From an uncultured Eggerthellaceae bacterium (lineage in GTDB: Bacteria > Actinomycetota > Coriobacteriia > Coriobacteriales > Eggerthellaceae), in assembly GCA_934623455.1 (NCBI GenBank), contig CAKTVK010000010.1, forward strand, positions 1 through 34,931: DNA of 34,931 nt. The letters run 5' to 3'. Positions within the stretch are counted from its first letter, which is position 1. Every line of letters begins with the position of its first letter. Below the pieces are notes generated by a model. That model was given only the letters and a program-made list of their open reading frames with translations. It ran no database searches and was not told where the DNA came from. The translations under genes and the position numbers were made by a program. Of this stretch, positions 8,275 through 16,118 are shown one piece after another.

Positions 8275-8371
8275 AACTTCTCTTAGCCTCTCTCAAAATT
8301 GCTCGCGAAGGACAATGCACGGTCTTTACGCGCACCTTATTGCTGCCGCCCACCTTTTGCAAGCCGCAAAT

Positions 8372-8596
8372 CTACAGCCGGAAAACACCGCGTTCTTCTA
8401 GCTCGTCCTCTAAATCGGATTCGTCGAAAGTATAGCAAACCATCATTGTACGCTTCTTCATATCGACTTCCACGCGTTCAATTCCACGAACAAGCGATAA
8501 CAACTCCACCAGATCTTCCCCGCAGCTTGCGCAATGCGCCTTGCCAACGCATTGCGAGCACTTGTTCATTGCAAACCGAAACGTTTCCTGGCGCAT
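8372..8596 (-). CDS. Small HMA-like cysteine-rich protein (copy A)
   Basis: 74-residue paralogue of the 8059-8274 product with the same layout. C-x2-C-x5-C-x2-C (KCSQCVGKAHCASC) with His before the third Cys is followed by an HMA-like helix, the strand IERVEVDMKKRTMMV and an acidic last helix. The frame is open further upstream into the transporter gene, but the start at 8596 is chosen. It lies 5 bases after the MATE stop codon, has a purine-rich site (AGAAGAAG) ahead of it, and gives a product equal in size to its paralogue. The tight spacing implies co-transcription and translational coupling with the MATE exporter. Function is not known. Confidence 0.7.
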   Translation of the reverse strand: MRQETFRFAMNKCSQCVGKAHCASCGEDLVELLSLVRGIERVEVDMKKRTMMVCYTFDESDLEDELEERGVFRL

Positions 8597-8601
8597 GGTG
8601 C

Positions 8602-9960
8602 TCACTTCTTCTCTTTGAAAAACGGACGCAAGTCGTAGCGGCGCCCCAGGCGGCACAGGAAGAAGATGACCAGAATGGTGGACGCAACTTCTGCCACGAA
8701 AATGGCATACCAAATGCCATCGATACCGAACAGAACCGGCAGAATCAAAACCGCACCGCATTCGAACACAAGCGTATGGCCAAACGAAATCACGGCGCTA
8801 ATCAGGCCATTTCCCAGCGCGGTGAACGTCGATGAGCCAACCAGCGAAAAGTAGACAAAAAGCAGGCACAACGCATAAGTGCGGAATGCATGAATGGTCA
8901 GGTCATAGAGTCCGTGATCGTAACCCACGAACAGCTGGGCAAGACCGGGTGCAAAAAGCTGCGCAAGCACGAACATCGTGAGACCCATAACACCCGTTAT
9001 CGCGAAAGCGTGGCGCAACAAGCTGCGCTTTTCCTTACCGTTTTGCGCGCCGTGCTGATAACTCATAAGCGGCGCGGTGCCCATGCAATAACCTTGCAGC
9101 ACTGCACCGAAAATCATGCCAGCGTACATGATTACGCCGTACGCGGAAACGCCATCTTCGCCCAAATATGTCATAAGCTGGAAGTTGTAGAGCATAGCGA
9201 CAACGCTCGAAGCAATAATCGACATCATTTCAGACGAACCATTGACGCACACCTTGCCCAAAAGACGCCAATCAGCGCGCGGCTTTCCCAAGCGAAGGAA
9301 GCTGCTGTTTGGGCTCAAGAAATAGATCAGCGGAACAATGCCACCTAAAAGCTCAGAGGCCACGGTTGCGCTTGCAGCGCCTACGACTTGCCACCCAAGA
9401 ACACCCACTAACAGCCAGTCAAGAATGATGTTCGTCACGCCGCTTGCCACCGTAATGACAAAGCCCAGATGAGGCTTGCCCGCCGTAGCAAAAAGGGGCT
9501 GGAACGCGAATTGCAAAATGAAGAACGCGAGCGAAATCATGCTGATGCGGCCGTACAGCACGCAGTCGCCCAGCATATCGGCGCTTGCACCCAGAGCAAG
9601 AGCAACCGGTTCCATGAAAATCACGCCGATAACAGCAAGCGTTAAGCCCGCCGCCAGGGAAAACCAAATAATAGTACTGAAATAGCTGTTCGCTTTCGCG
9701 TCATCGCCGCTGCCCCGCGTCTGCGCAACAATGGCGCCACCGCCCGTACCCATCATGAAACCCAGCGTGCCCAGAATCATAATGAACGGCATGATCAAAT
9801 TGACGGCCGCGAATGCCATTTTCCCCGCGTAATTGGAAATGAAGAAGCCGTCCACAATGCCATAGATGCTCGTGAACAAGACCATCGCCATACTTGGCGC
9901 GGTGTAGCGCAGCAAGTTGCCGGTGGTGAAATGCTTGCCCATGTCAATGATTTTTCCCAT
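8602..9960 (-). CDS. MATE family efflux transporter
   Basis: 452-residue integral membrane protein with about twelve hydrophobic segments in two six-helix halves, the MatE arrangement. Visible family features are the start GKHFTTGNLLRYTAPSM, the first-helix VDGFFISNYAG, and IMPFIMILGTLGFMMGTGGGAIVAQ in the first half. The second half shows the matching YNFQLMTYLGEDGVSAYGV, AVLQGYCMGTAPLMSYQHGA and GNGLISAVISFG. It should export cationic or polyaromatic compounds in exchange for Na+ or H+; the substrate cannot be read. The start has a weak ribosome site, and a Met six codons later is an alternative. Two small cysteine-rich genes follow directly. Confidence 0.93.
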   Translation of the reverse strand: MGKIIDMGKHFTTGNLLRYTAPSMAMVLFTSIYGIVDGFFISNYAGKMAFAAVNLIMPFIMILGTLGFMMGTGGGAIVAQTRGSGDDAKANSYFSTIIWFSLAAGLTLAVIGVIFMEPVALALGASADMLGDCVLYGRISMISLAFFILQFAFQPLFATAGKPHLGFVITVASGVTNIILDWLLVGVLGWQVVGAASATVASELLGGIVPLIYFLSPNSSFLRLGKPRADWRLLGKVCVNGSSEMMSIIASSVVAMLYNFQLMTYLGEDGVSAYGVIMYAGMIFGAVLQGYCMGTAPLMSYQHGAQNGKEKRSLLRHAFAITGVMGLTMFVLAQLFAPGLAQLFVGYDHGLYDLTIHAFRTYALCLLFVYFSLVGSSTFTALGNGLISAVISFGHTLVFECGAVLILPVLFGIDGIWYAIFVAEVASTILVIFFLCRLGRRYDLRPFFKEKK

Positions 9961-10055
9961 GGGTGGCTATTCTAGCGTAAGGGGTACAGTTTGGCACAGA
10001 AACGCAAGACGCGTTACCGAACCGCAATCCTGAAATGCAGGCAACGCGAGTGCTC

Positions 10056-10291
10056 GTTGAAATATCGGGGTCAAACTCGAGCAAACCGACGATAATCGGT
10101 GGTACAAGCTTCGCTGGACCCGCTAGTTGCACGACCAAGCCCTCGTCATCGAATCGATACATTTCTCTGACCTGGTGTTATGTAAAAAACGATTTTCGTA
10201 TACCGACTCGAACCGTCTAAAAGGGCGCTTTTCGGAGCATCCAACCACCGATTATCGTCAATCTGCCCGAATCCAGGGGCGTTTTCACAAC
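10056..10291. repeat. 236-bp inverted-repeat element (copy 1, downstream of trmH)
   Basis: Ends at 10056-10103 and 10244-10291 are 48-bp inverted repeats of about two-thirds identity. The innermost 16 bp (GACGATAATCGGTGGT) are perfect. The outer part shares sequence with the second element at 11408-11639 in the same orientation. Left ends share CAAACTCGA after a G-run; right ends share GAAT-CAGGGGC-TTTT. The interior encodes no recognisable protein. The surrounding gap (9961-10442, between the MATE and trmH genes) holds nothing else clear except a 10-bp inverted repeat at 10305-10314/10347-10356. It could be a MITE-like element or a folded RNA. Confidence 0.65.
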
Positions 10292-10442
10292 AAGAGAGCA
10301 CGAGATGCCGCGCAATTCCAAATAGCAGGCCAGAAGAAAGCAACGATGCGCGGCATGAATCGCAACGCAAGAGCAAGCGCCCACGGCGAAGCGGCGCCAA
10401 CAACGAAGCGCAAGCACTACGCTGCTGGTCAGACGCCCAACG

Positions 10443-11279
10443 CTATCGCACGCGCAGTTCCCAAAATGCAACAGCACTTGCTGCGGCAACGTTCAGGGAA
10501 TCAACACCTTCGCGCATAGGTATTTTCACCGTATAATCGCAGGTCGCAATCGTACTTTGGCGCAATCCATCGCCCTCGGTTCCCAACACCAACGCAAGTC
10601 GATTGCATTTCTTCAAAGCAGGATTTTCCAATGAAAGACTGTCGTCCACCAGCGCCAATGCCGCCGTTTTGAAACCGTACCCATGCAAAAGCGCACAGCC
10701 GTCTTCCGCCCAATCGCTCTTGCGACCGATACGCGCCCACGGAACTTGGAACACCGTTCCCATGGAAACGCGCGACGCGCGACGGAACAGGGGATCGTGG
10801 CAAGAAGGCGTAAGTAGCACGGCATCAATGTTCAATGCAGCGGCACTGCGAAAGATTGCGCCGATATTCGTGTAGTTCGTAATGTTCTCCAAAATTGCCA
10901 CACGATGCGCGTCTTTAAGCAACGCCGCAGGATCCAAAGGTGCAGGACGAGCAAAGCACGCTAAGGCGCCGCGCGTTGTTTCGTATCCTGTGACCTGGCG
11001 GAACTCTTCGTGCGTTGCAATCACCTGAGGAACATCGGGGTACTGCGCGGCAACGCGCTCCATCAACGCACGCTCATGCGTTGCCCAATGTGCCTCCACA
11101 AAAAGGGACTGCACAGAGCAACCGGCAGCCAACGCGCGCTCTATCACATTCTTCGACTCCGCGACAAACAGACCATAATCGTGGCCTTTTCCCTTAAACG
11201 TGATAAGCTCCGCATCCTTTGTCTCCCGATAAGGGCGAAGAATGTCTTGTGCGGTATCGGATACTGATTGAACAGGCAT
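10443..11279 (-). CDS. TrmH/SpoU family RNA 2'-O-methyltransferase
   Basis: Predicted SAM-dependent ribose methyltransferase of rRNA or tRNA, with a trefoil-knot SPOUT fold. The 278-residue protein has an N-terminal substrate-binding domain (about residues 1-100) and a C-terminal SpoU domain. The three SpoU motifs are visible: NITNYTNIGAIFRSAAALNID (motif 1), LVLGTEGDGLR (motif 2) and IPMREGVDSLNVAAASAVAFWE (motif 3). The exact target base is not determinable. ATG at 11279 has a strong AAGGAGG. The leader contains the 30-bp palindromic repeat described separately, and related 230-bp repeat elements lie on both sides of the gene. Confidence 0.88.
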   Translation of the reverse strand: MPVQSVSDTAQDILRPYRETKDAELITFKGKGHDYGLFVAESKNVIERALAAGCSVQSLFVEAHWATHERALMERVAAQYPDVPQVIATHEEFRQVTGYETTRGALACFARPAPLDPAALLKDAHRVAILENITNYTNIGAIFRSAAALNIDAVLLTPSCHDPLFRRASRVSMGTVFQVPWARIGRKSDWAEDGCALLHGYGFKTAALALVDDSLSLENPALKKCNRLALVLGTEGDGLRQSTIATCDYTVKIPMREGVDSLNVAAASAVAFWELRVR

Positions 11280-11304
11280 AACAACGCCTCCTTCCGCGCG
11301 CTAT

Positions 11305-11334
11305 GTTGCCAAATTACCCCACCTTTTGTCAACG
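11305..11334. repeat. 30-bp palindromic repeat in the trmH leader (second copy at 14500-14530)
   Basis: On the minus strand this reads CGTTGACAAA, a 10-11-base centre AGGTGGGGTAA, then TTTGGCAAC, 25-26 bases ahead of the trmH start codon. The other copy, after thrS, is identical over 25 bases and has perfect arms CGTTGACAAA/TTTGTCAACG. It could be an operator, a hairpin in the trmH leader RNA, or a short dispersed repeat. Confidence 0.6.
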
Positions 11335-11407
11335 ATTCGCCGCGATTCTACTGCCATCGCCTTCGCTCACAGCGCTTCGCATGCATTGGCACTCCATTGC
11401 TGTCCAT

Positions 11408-11639
11408 GTTGTTAAAAAAACAGGGCCAAACTCGAAGTTGCAGCAGGTTGGAAGTAGGTCAAATCCTTAGCGGCTACCAAACATTGAAATATACCTCAAT
11501 AGTGTATAGTTATGAACTGGGATTTTATAATTTCAAACTTTACAGGGAATCATTTGTTGTCAAAAAATACTCCATTTTGCGCGCCCCACCTACTTCAAAA
11601 CTGCTGCAACTTCGAATTCAGGGGCATTTTTTCAACAAC
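11408..11639. repeat. 232-bp inverted-repeat element (copy 2, upstream of trmH)
   Basis: Ends at 11408-11459 and 11588-11639 are 52-bp inverted repeats matching at about 41 of 52 positions. They include CGAAGTTGCAGCAG and GAAGTAGGT on both arms and begin with GTTGTT plus an A-run. A central block of the arms does not pair and instead carries CAGGG on the same strand at both ends, as in copy 1 (10056-10291). The interior (about 128 bp) is clearly more A+T-rich than its surroundings and encodes nothing recognised. The remainder of the gap 11280-11876 holds the 30-bp repeat, a 7-bp stem hairpin at 11647-11667 and the promoter of the next gene. Confidence 0.7.
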
Positions 11640-11750
11640 CTGCCACTCGATTGACCGAAGCAATCGAAGTTGCTCGCCCCAGGCCTTGGGTGTCCGCAAA
11701 CACAACGTAACGGCAAGAGAACAAATGGACAAAAAGCCTGATGATGGTAA

Positions 11751-11779
11751 TTGATTATCTTACGAAATCGACCGATAAT
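11751..11779 (+). promoter_or_regulatory. Predicted sigma70-type promoter for the DUF308 gene
   Basis: TTGATT at 11751-11756 and GATAAT at 11774-11779 are separated by exactly 17 bases. The implied leader is about 90 bases. It contains two small hairpins, a near-palindrome at 11803-11824 (GTGAG...CTCAC) and a stem at about 11831-11853 just before the Shine-Dalgarno. Confidence 0.6.
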
Positions 11780-11876
11780 ACACAGTGTGAAGCGGAGCCA
11801 CCGTGAGTATTAGTCAATGCTCACGAACACAGGGCTTGCTTTTCGGCAAGGCCCGATTTTCGAGAAAGGAGTAGCA

Positions 11877-12470
11877 ATGAGCACTTCAGGAAGAAAAGGC
11901 GGAATCCTTAGAACAATCGCTATCGACAACACTATTATGGCCGTATTGGCCATCATCATGGGAATTGTCTTGGTTGCGGTGCCCGCTTCATCGGGGGCGG
12001 TTATCTGCATGATTTCAGGCGTGCTTCTTATCTGCGCCGGCATTGCAGCCATGGCAGGCGTATTCATCTACGGCCCCGTCCTTTCGGGTTACTCCATGGT
12101 CATGGGCATTGCCCTGGTCATGTGCGGCCTACTGTGCATAACGCAGGCACCGTTGATAATGGGACTTTTGACCATCATTTTCGGTATCTTCATTGTTGTT
12201 GACGCCGCTACCTCGCTGGTCGACGGCATCTACTGCACCCGCAGCCATGTTAAAGGCGGCATGTTGCTTATCGTGCTTTCGGTTGTCCTGCTCGTTCTAG
12301 GCGTTTTGGTGGTATTCGGCCCCGTTGAGACCGTTGTGGTATTTCTGGGTTGGGTCCTTATTGTCGATGGCATTTTCGACATTGTTGCCATGATCGCCTT
12401 CGGCAAGCGCATCCGCAAGGCAAAGCGCGCCTTCTATTCTGATGACATCATTGACTTGGGAGAACAATAA
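11877..12470 (+). CDS. DUF308/HdeD family membrane protein
   Basis: 197-residue integral membrane protein with about six hydrophobic segments arranged as paired helices, fitting the DUF308 (HdeD-like) family. The internal repeat shows as glycine-rich helix pairs, e.g. MAVLAIIMGIVLVAVPASSG and GWVLIVDGIFDIVAMIAFGKRIRKAKR, followed by an acidic cytosolic tail. In enterobacteria HdeD is linked to acid resistance; here the role is unknown. ATG 11877 is chosen because AAAGGAG lies 6 bases upstream. An upstream in-frame start at 11817 would add 20 residues lacking membrane character. A clear promoter precedes it. Confidence 0.85.
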   Translation: MSTSGRKGGILRTIAIDNTIMAVLAIIMGIVLVAVPASSGAVICMISGVLLICAGIAAMAGVFIYGPVLSGYSMVMGIALVMCGLLCITQAPLIMGLLTIIFGIFIVVDAATSLVDGIYCTRSHVKGGMLLIVLSVVLLVLGVLVVFGPVETVVVFLGWVLIVDGIFDIVAMIAFGKRIRKAKRAFYSDDIIDLGEQ

Positions 12471-12582
12471 TCCATCGACAAAAGGCATCCTTGTATCGAA
12501 CCTGCACAAAGTCCCCATGGAAAACACCTGGCAAAACAGGTAGAATTGACGGGTTACAGTTAGTCAGAAAGGAACGATTCCC

Positions 12583-14346
12583 ATGAAGATCGTTTACAAA
12601 GACGGCTCCGTCGATGAATGTCCTGCCGATCAGGAACTCGAAGTCATTCGCCACACTGCCGCGCACATCATGGCACAAGCCGTGAAGCGCTTGTATCCCG
12701 AAGCAGATTTCGGCTATGGCCCTGCCACGGAAAAGGGATTTTACTACGACATCGATATGGGCGATACGAAGCTTTCCGTTGAGGATTTGCCCGCCATTGA
12801 AGACGAGATGCGCAAGATCGTAAAAGAGAACCTGCCCATCAAGCCTTCCATCCTTCCCCACCCTGAAGCAATTGCCTTGATGCAAGAGCGCGGCGAGAAA
12901 TACAAGGTTGAGCACATCGACGACCTGCCCGAAGATGCCGAAATCAGTTTCTACACCCAGGGCGAGTACGTGGACATGTGCACGGGTCCGCATTTGCGCT
13001 ACACCAAGGCGCTGAAAGCCTTCAAGCTCATGAGCATTTCCGGCGCATATTGGAAGAACAACGCCGAGAACAAGATGCTCACCCGCATTTACGGCACCGC
13101 TTTTGCCACCCAGGCCGAGCTGGATGAATACCTGAAGATGCTCGAAGAAGCCGAAAAGCGCGACCATCGCAAGATCGGCAAGGAAATGGATCTGTACATG
13201 TTCCGCGACGAAGCGCCAGGCTTCCCCTTCTTCCTGCCCAAGGGCATGGAGCTGAAGAACACGCTTATCCAGTATTGGCGCGAGATTCATCGCGAAGCGG
13301 GTTACGTGGAAGTCTCCACGCCGCTTATCATGAACCGTCAGCTGTGGGAGACCTCGGGTCACTGGGATCACTACAAAGACAACATGTACTCTACTGTTAT
13401 TGACGAGGAGCCGTTCTGCATCAAACCCATGAACTGCCCTGGCGGCGTTATGGTGTACCAGAACAAGCCCCATTCCTACAAAGAGCTGCCGCTGCGCGTG
13501 GGCGAGCTGGGCATTGTGCATCGTCACGAGCTGAAGGGCGCACTGCACGGCCTGTTCCGCGTACGCTGCTTCACGCAAGACGATGCGCATATCTTCATGA
13601 CGCCCGAGCAGATTCCTTCCGAAATTGCCGGCGTTGTGCATTTGATTGACCAGGTGTACTCCAAGTTCGGCTTTAGCTACTTCGTTGAGCTTTCCACCCG
13701 CCCCGAAGACTCCATGGGCTCCGATGAGGACTGGGAAAAAGCAACGAATGGCCTGATTGAGGCTCTGAATAGCCTGGGCATGGAATACATTGTAAACGAA
13801 GGCGATGGCGCATTCTACGGCCCCAAGATCGACTTCCATCTGCGCGACAGCCTGGGACGCACCTGGCAGTGCGGCACCATTCAGCTGGACTTCCAGATGC
13901 CGCTCAACTTCGATCTGGAATACGTGGATCACGACGGCACCCGCAAGCGCCCCATCATGATTCACCGTGTGTGCTTCGGCTCCATCGAGCGTTTCATCGG
14001 CGTGCTGACCGAGCACTTCGCTGGCAAGTTCCCCACCTGGCTTGCCCCTGTTCAAGTCAAGGTTTTGCCTGTTTCTGAGAAGAGCATGGAGTACGCGCGC
14101 GAAGCATATCAGCGCCTGTTTGACATGGGCGTGCGCGTTGAGATTGACGAGCGCGGCGAAACGATTGGCTACAAGATTCGCGAGGCGCGTCAGATTGACC
14201 GCGTTCCGTACATGCTGGTTTTGGGCGAGAAGGAAGTTGAGTCGGGCATGATTTCCGTACGCGACCGCGCCACCGACAAGACCACGCAGATGAGCATGGA
14301 TGAGTTCTGCGAGAAGTTGGCGAAGGAGATTGCCGAGCGCGCATAA
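12583..14346 (+). CDS. thrS: Threonine--tRNA ligase (short N-terminus)
   Basis: Charges tRNA-Thr and edits mischarged Ser-tRNA. The 587-residue protein has the N2 editing domain with HTAAH (His24, His28) and CTGPH (Cys133, His137). The class II catalytic core follows, with zinc ligands Cys285 (MNCPGG), His336 (QDDAHIF) and His461 (IMIHR), motif 2 RVRCFTQDDAHIF, and the C-terminal anticodon-binding domain from about residue 485. Compared with the E. coli enzyme about 49 residues are missing at the N-terminus, so the TGS domain is reduced to about 20 residues. ATG 12583 has AAAGGA upstream, and no in-frame TGS-like sequence precedes it. No T-box leader is seen. A strong terminator follows. Confidence 0.96.
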   Translation: MKIVYKDGSVDECPADQELEVIRHTAAHIMAQAVKRLYPEADFGYGPATEKGFYYDIDMGDTKLSVEDLPAIEDEMRKIVKENLPIKPSILPHPEAIALMQERGEKYKVEHIDDLPEDAEISFYTQGEYVDMCTGPHLRYTKALKAFKLMSISGAYWKNNAENKMLTRIYGTAFATQAELDEYLKMLEEAEKRDHRKIGKEMDLYMFRDEAPGFPFFLPKGMELKNTLIQYWREIHREAGYVEVSTPLIMNRQLWETSGHWDHYKDNMYSTVIDEEPFCIKPMNCPGGVMVYQNKPHSYKELPLRVGELGIVHRHELKGALHGLFRVRCFTQDDAHIFMTPEQIPSEIAGVVHLIDQVYSKFGFSYFVELSTRPEDSMGSDEDWEKATNGLIEALNSLGMEYIVNEGDGAFYGPKIDFHLRDSLGRTWQCGTIQLDFQMPLNFDLEYVDHDGTRKRPIMIHRVCFGSIERFIGVLTEHFAGKFPTWLAPVQVKVLPVSEKSMEYAREAYQRLFDMGVRVEIDERGETIGYKIREARQIDRVPYMLVLGEKEVESGMISVRDRATDKTTQMSMDEFCEKLAKEIAERA

Positions 14347-14420
14347 TACTTCATGCGACCCGTGTCTTCGCAATGTGCACCTTTTGCGATGTGCGCCCTC
14401 TGCAACTGAACCAATTCGCA

Positions 14421-14454
14421 AGAAGAGCTCCCGCTGGGGAGCTCTTCTTTTATG
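14421..14454 (+). terminator. Rho-independent terminator of thrS
   Basis: AGAAGAGCTCCC (14421-14432) pairs with GGGGAGCTCTTCT (14436-14448) around a 3-4-base loop and runs into TTTTAT. The AGAAGA arm gives a weaker T-rich tail on the minus strand, so it could also help end the corrinoid operon arriving from the right. Confidence 0.9.
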
Positions 14455-14499
14455 GCGAGTCGGATATGATGCCGCTGCAAATAGCCTGGCAATCAAATT

Positions 14500-14530
14500 C
14501 GTTGACAAAAGGTGGGGTAATTTGTCAACG
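14500..14530. repeat. 30-bp palindromic repeat after thrS (second copy at 11305-11334)
   Basis: Perfect 10-bp arms CGTTGACAAA and TTTGTCAACG flank an 11-base centre AGGTGGGGTAA. It sits between the convergent ends of thrS and the large minus-strand operon, 12 bases after that operon's last stop codon. At this place it could fold as a 3'-end hairpin of the operon mRNA. Confidence 0.65.
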
Positions 14531-14542
14531 ATCGGGAGTTTG

Positions 14543-15508
14543 TTACCACCCCAGCGCACGGCGTTGCGTTGCTATGGCATCTTCAAGCTGCTCGCGCGTT
14601 TCGGTAATGAATTCGAATGTCAAATAATCGGGATTCAAATGCTCAACCAGCCCACGCACCGCAGGACACGTGAACGGTTTGTGCTGGTCAATCGTAAACG
14701 CATGGGTAAAATCTTGAATCATGCGCTCGGTGGGATCATACGATAACACGGGCGGGTTCGCCATGATGCCGCGTGCATATTCACCCGTGATGGATTGCTG
14801 CAAGTGAACGCCGCGCACAGCATCAAGCAAATCGAAGCGCTCAAGCCCATCAAGCATGCCATGCACGTAAGCAATGCCCTGCTCTTCCGTTTCAATATCC
14901 CAATTCGTATGGAACGCATGCCCCGTATCGAACATGAAACCCTTGTTCGCGTAGTCCACCCCCACAAGTAAATCCCGTGCAACTTCCGGACGCACGAAAT
15001 TCAAACCCGGATGCCACAGATTCTCCATGAGCAGCGCAATGCTACCATCTTCGTCGGCGAAAACAGCGCTCAGCAATTCACAGAGCGCTTCGCACACCTC
15101 TTCATCGCTGCGATGAAAACGCAACGTGAACGATTCATCAGACCATACATCGGAAGCATGGAATACCACATACGCAGCGTCGTATCGATGTGCGTTCGCC
15201 AAATCAGCTTTGAACTTGTCAACGATGCATTGGCGCGTCAGACCACCGTAAAATGCTTCAGCCGCATCGATCGAACCGAACTCATGAACCAATCCAGCTT
15301 CGTTGCCCTGCCACAAGTCGATCCACGTGTAAAACGAGCTCATATGAACGCCCACCACATGACGCGGCTCAACAAGCGTTTGCTCATCGTCATCGAGCAC
15401 CATAAGCTCAACGCCGTCAAAGCCCTCCAAGAAGCGCTCGAAATCGGCTTGATCAGAGAAACGCGCCACGTCATCTTCGCAGGTCGTAAAATTAACCGAT
15501 GTCTTCAT
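14543..15508 (-). CDS. TIM-barrel protein, sugar phosphate isomerase/epimerase-like
   Basis: 321-residue protein resembling the xylose isomerase-like/AP endonuclease 2 TIM-barrel superfamily. Candidate metal ligands are spaced as in that fold: LLMENLWHPG (Glu), MFDTGHAFH (Asp, His), GVHLQQS (His) and LTFEFITET (Glu). No specific enzyme is recognised. ATG at 15508 is used; upstream in-frame sequence overlaps the phosphatase gene and is not conserved-looking. The start lies inside the end of the phosphatase gene (17-base overlap), so it is translationally coupled as the last gene of the B12-riboswitch operon. A role in corrinoid or alpha-ribazole metabolism is inference from position only; an unrelated sugar enzyme is possible. 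Confidence 0.7.
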   Translation of the reverse strand: MKTSVNFTTCEDDVARFSDQADFERFLEGFDGVELMVLDDDEQTLVEPRHVVGVHMSSFYTWIDLWQGNEAGLVHEFGSIDAAEAFYGGLTRQCIVDKFKADLANAHRYDAAYVVFHASDVWSDESFTLRFHRSDEEVCEALCELLSAVFADEDGSIALLMENLWHPGLNFVRPEVARDLLVGVDYANKGFMFDTGHAFHTNWDIETEEQGIAYVHGMLDGLERFDLLDAVRGVHLQQSITGEYARGIMANPPVLSYDPTERMIQDFTHAFTIDQHKPFTCPAVRGLVEHLNPDYLTFEFITETREQLEDAIATQRRALGW

Positions 15509-16118
15509 GCGCAAACCCCCATCTATCTGCCGTGGTGATTTTCTGGCAATCCTCAAATTCGAAGCCACCCAACAGCGTGGGCTCAACAAGAACGGAATAC
15601 CCTTCGCAGTTCTCCACGTGCCAGCTGTAATACGAACCTTTTCCACACGTGAAGGAATCCATGGCAGCCATGATCGTTCCCCCATGAGCCACAACAATCA
15701 CCTGGTCATCGCCTTGATCAAACGCATAGCGAAGAAGCGCGCGAATCGCATTTGCGGTACGGCGCGAAAAATCGTCCTTGCTTTCGCCGTGCGGGCAGCG
15801 CGCTTCGCAGTTGCCTTCGACCCACGCGCGATAATCAGGATTATCTGATAGATCATGGAAATTCAGGTTATCGAAGTCGCCGAAGTCCATCTCGCGCAAA
15901 TCGGGAACAACTATCTGGCGCGCGCCAGGAAATGCAATTTTCGCTGTTTGCCGCGCCCGCAAAAGCGGGCTCACATACACAAGAGACACACCTTGTACGG
16001 CACCTACCGCGCGTGCCTGCTGCTCACCTTCAGCGCAAAGCGGTTCATCGGTGCGCCCGATATAGCGTTTCTCCAGGTTACCAGGCGTTTTTCCATGACG
16101 CAGCAATATTAGGCGCAT
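15492..16118 (-). CDS. cobC: Histidine phosphatase, probable alpha-ribazole phosphatase (CobC-like)
   Basis: 208-residue phosphoglycerate-mutase-like histidine phosphatase. It has the phospho-acceptor motif LLRHGKTPGN (His8), an Arg in SPLLRARQTA, the acidic EMDFGDFDN segment and the second catalytic His145 in VVAHGGTIM. In this operon the natural reaction is removal of phosphate from alpha-ribazole-5'-phosphate or adenosylcobalamin-5'-phosphate, the last step of nucleotide-loop assembly. The fold alone would also fit other phosphatases. The start at 16118 has AAAGGA and begins directly at the phosphatase fold; the longer open frame upstream lies within the CobU-like gene. It overlaps that gene by 10 bases and the next gene by 17 bases. 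Confidence 0.82.
   Translation of the reverse strand: MRLILLRHGKTPGNLEKRYIGRTDEPLCAEGEQQARAVGAVQGVSLVYVSPLLRARQTAKIAFPGARQIVVPDLREMDFGDFDNLNFHDLSDNPDYRAWVEGNCEARCPHGESKDDFSRRTANAIRALLRYAFDQGDDQVIVVAHGGTIMAAMDSFTCGKGSYYSWHVENCEGYSVLVEPTLLGGFEFEDCQKITTADRWGFAHEDIG

Noticed and set aside
10127..10519. 130-codon plus-strand frame downstream of trmH
   Set aside because: It runs across the inverted-repeat element and into the trmH 3' end, has no Shine-Dalgarno and a basic low-complexity translation.
11268..11654. 128-codon plus-strand frame over the second inverted-repeat element
   Set aside because: It spans the trmH leader, the palindromic repeat and the element, with no ribosome site; the structure of the repeats explains it better than coding.
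12471..12582. T-box or threonine attenuator before thrS
   Set aside because: Only a 5-bp hairpin (ACCTG/CAGGT) is seen; no T-box sequence or terminator/antiterminator pair is present in the 112-base gap.
12448..14559. Long minus-strand open frame (about 700 codons) opposite thrS
   Set aside because: It lies exactly antisense to a well-supported gene, its translation is low-complexity His/Arg/Leu/Val-rich with no family, and it lacks a ribosome site. It reflects codon bias of thrS.
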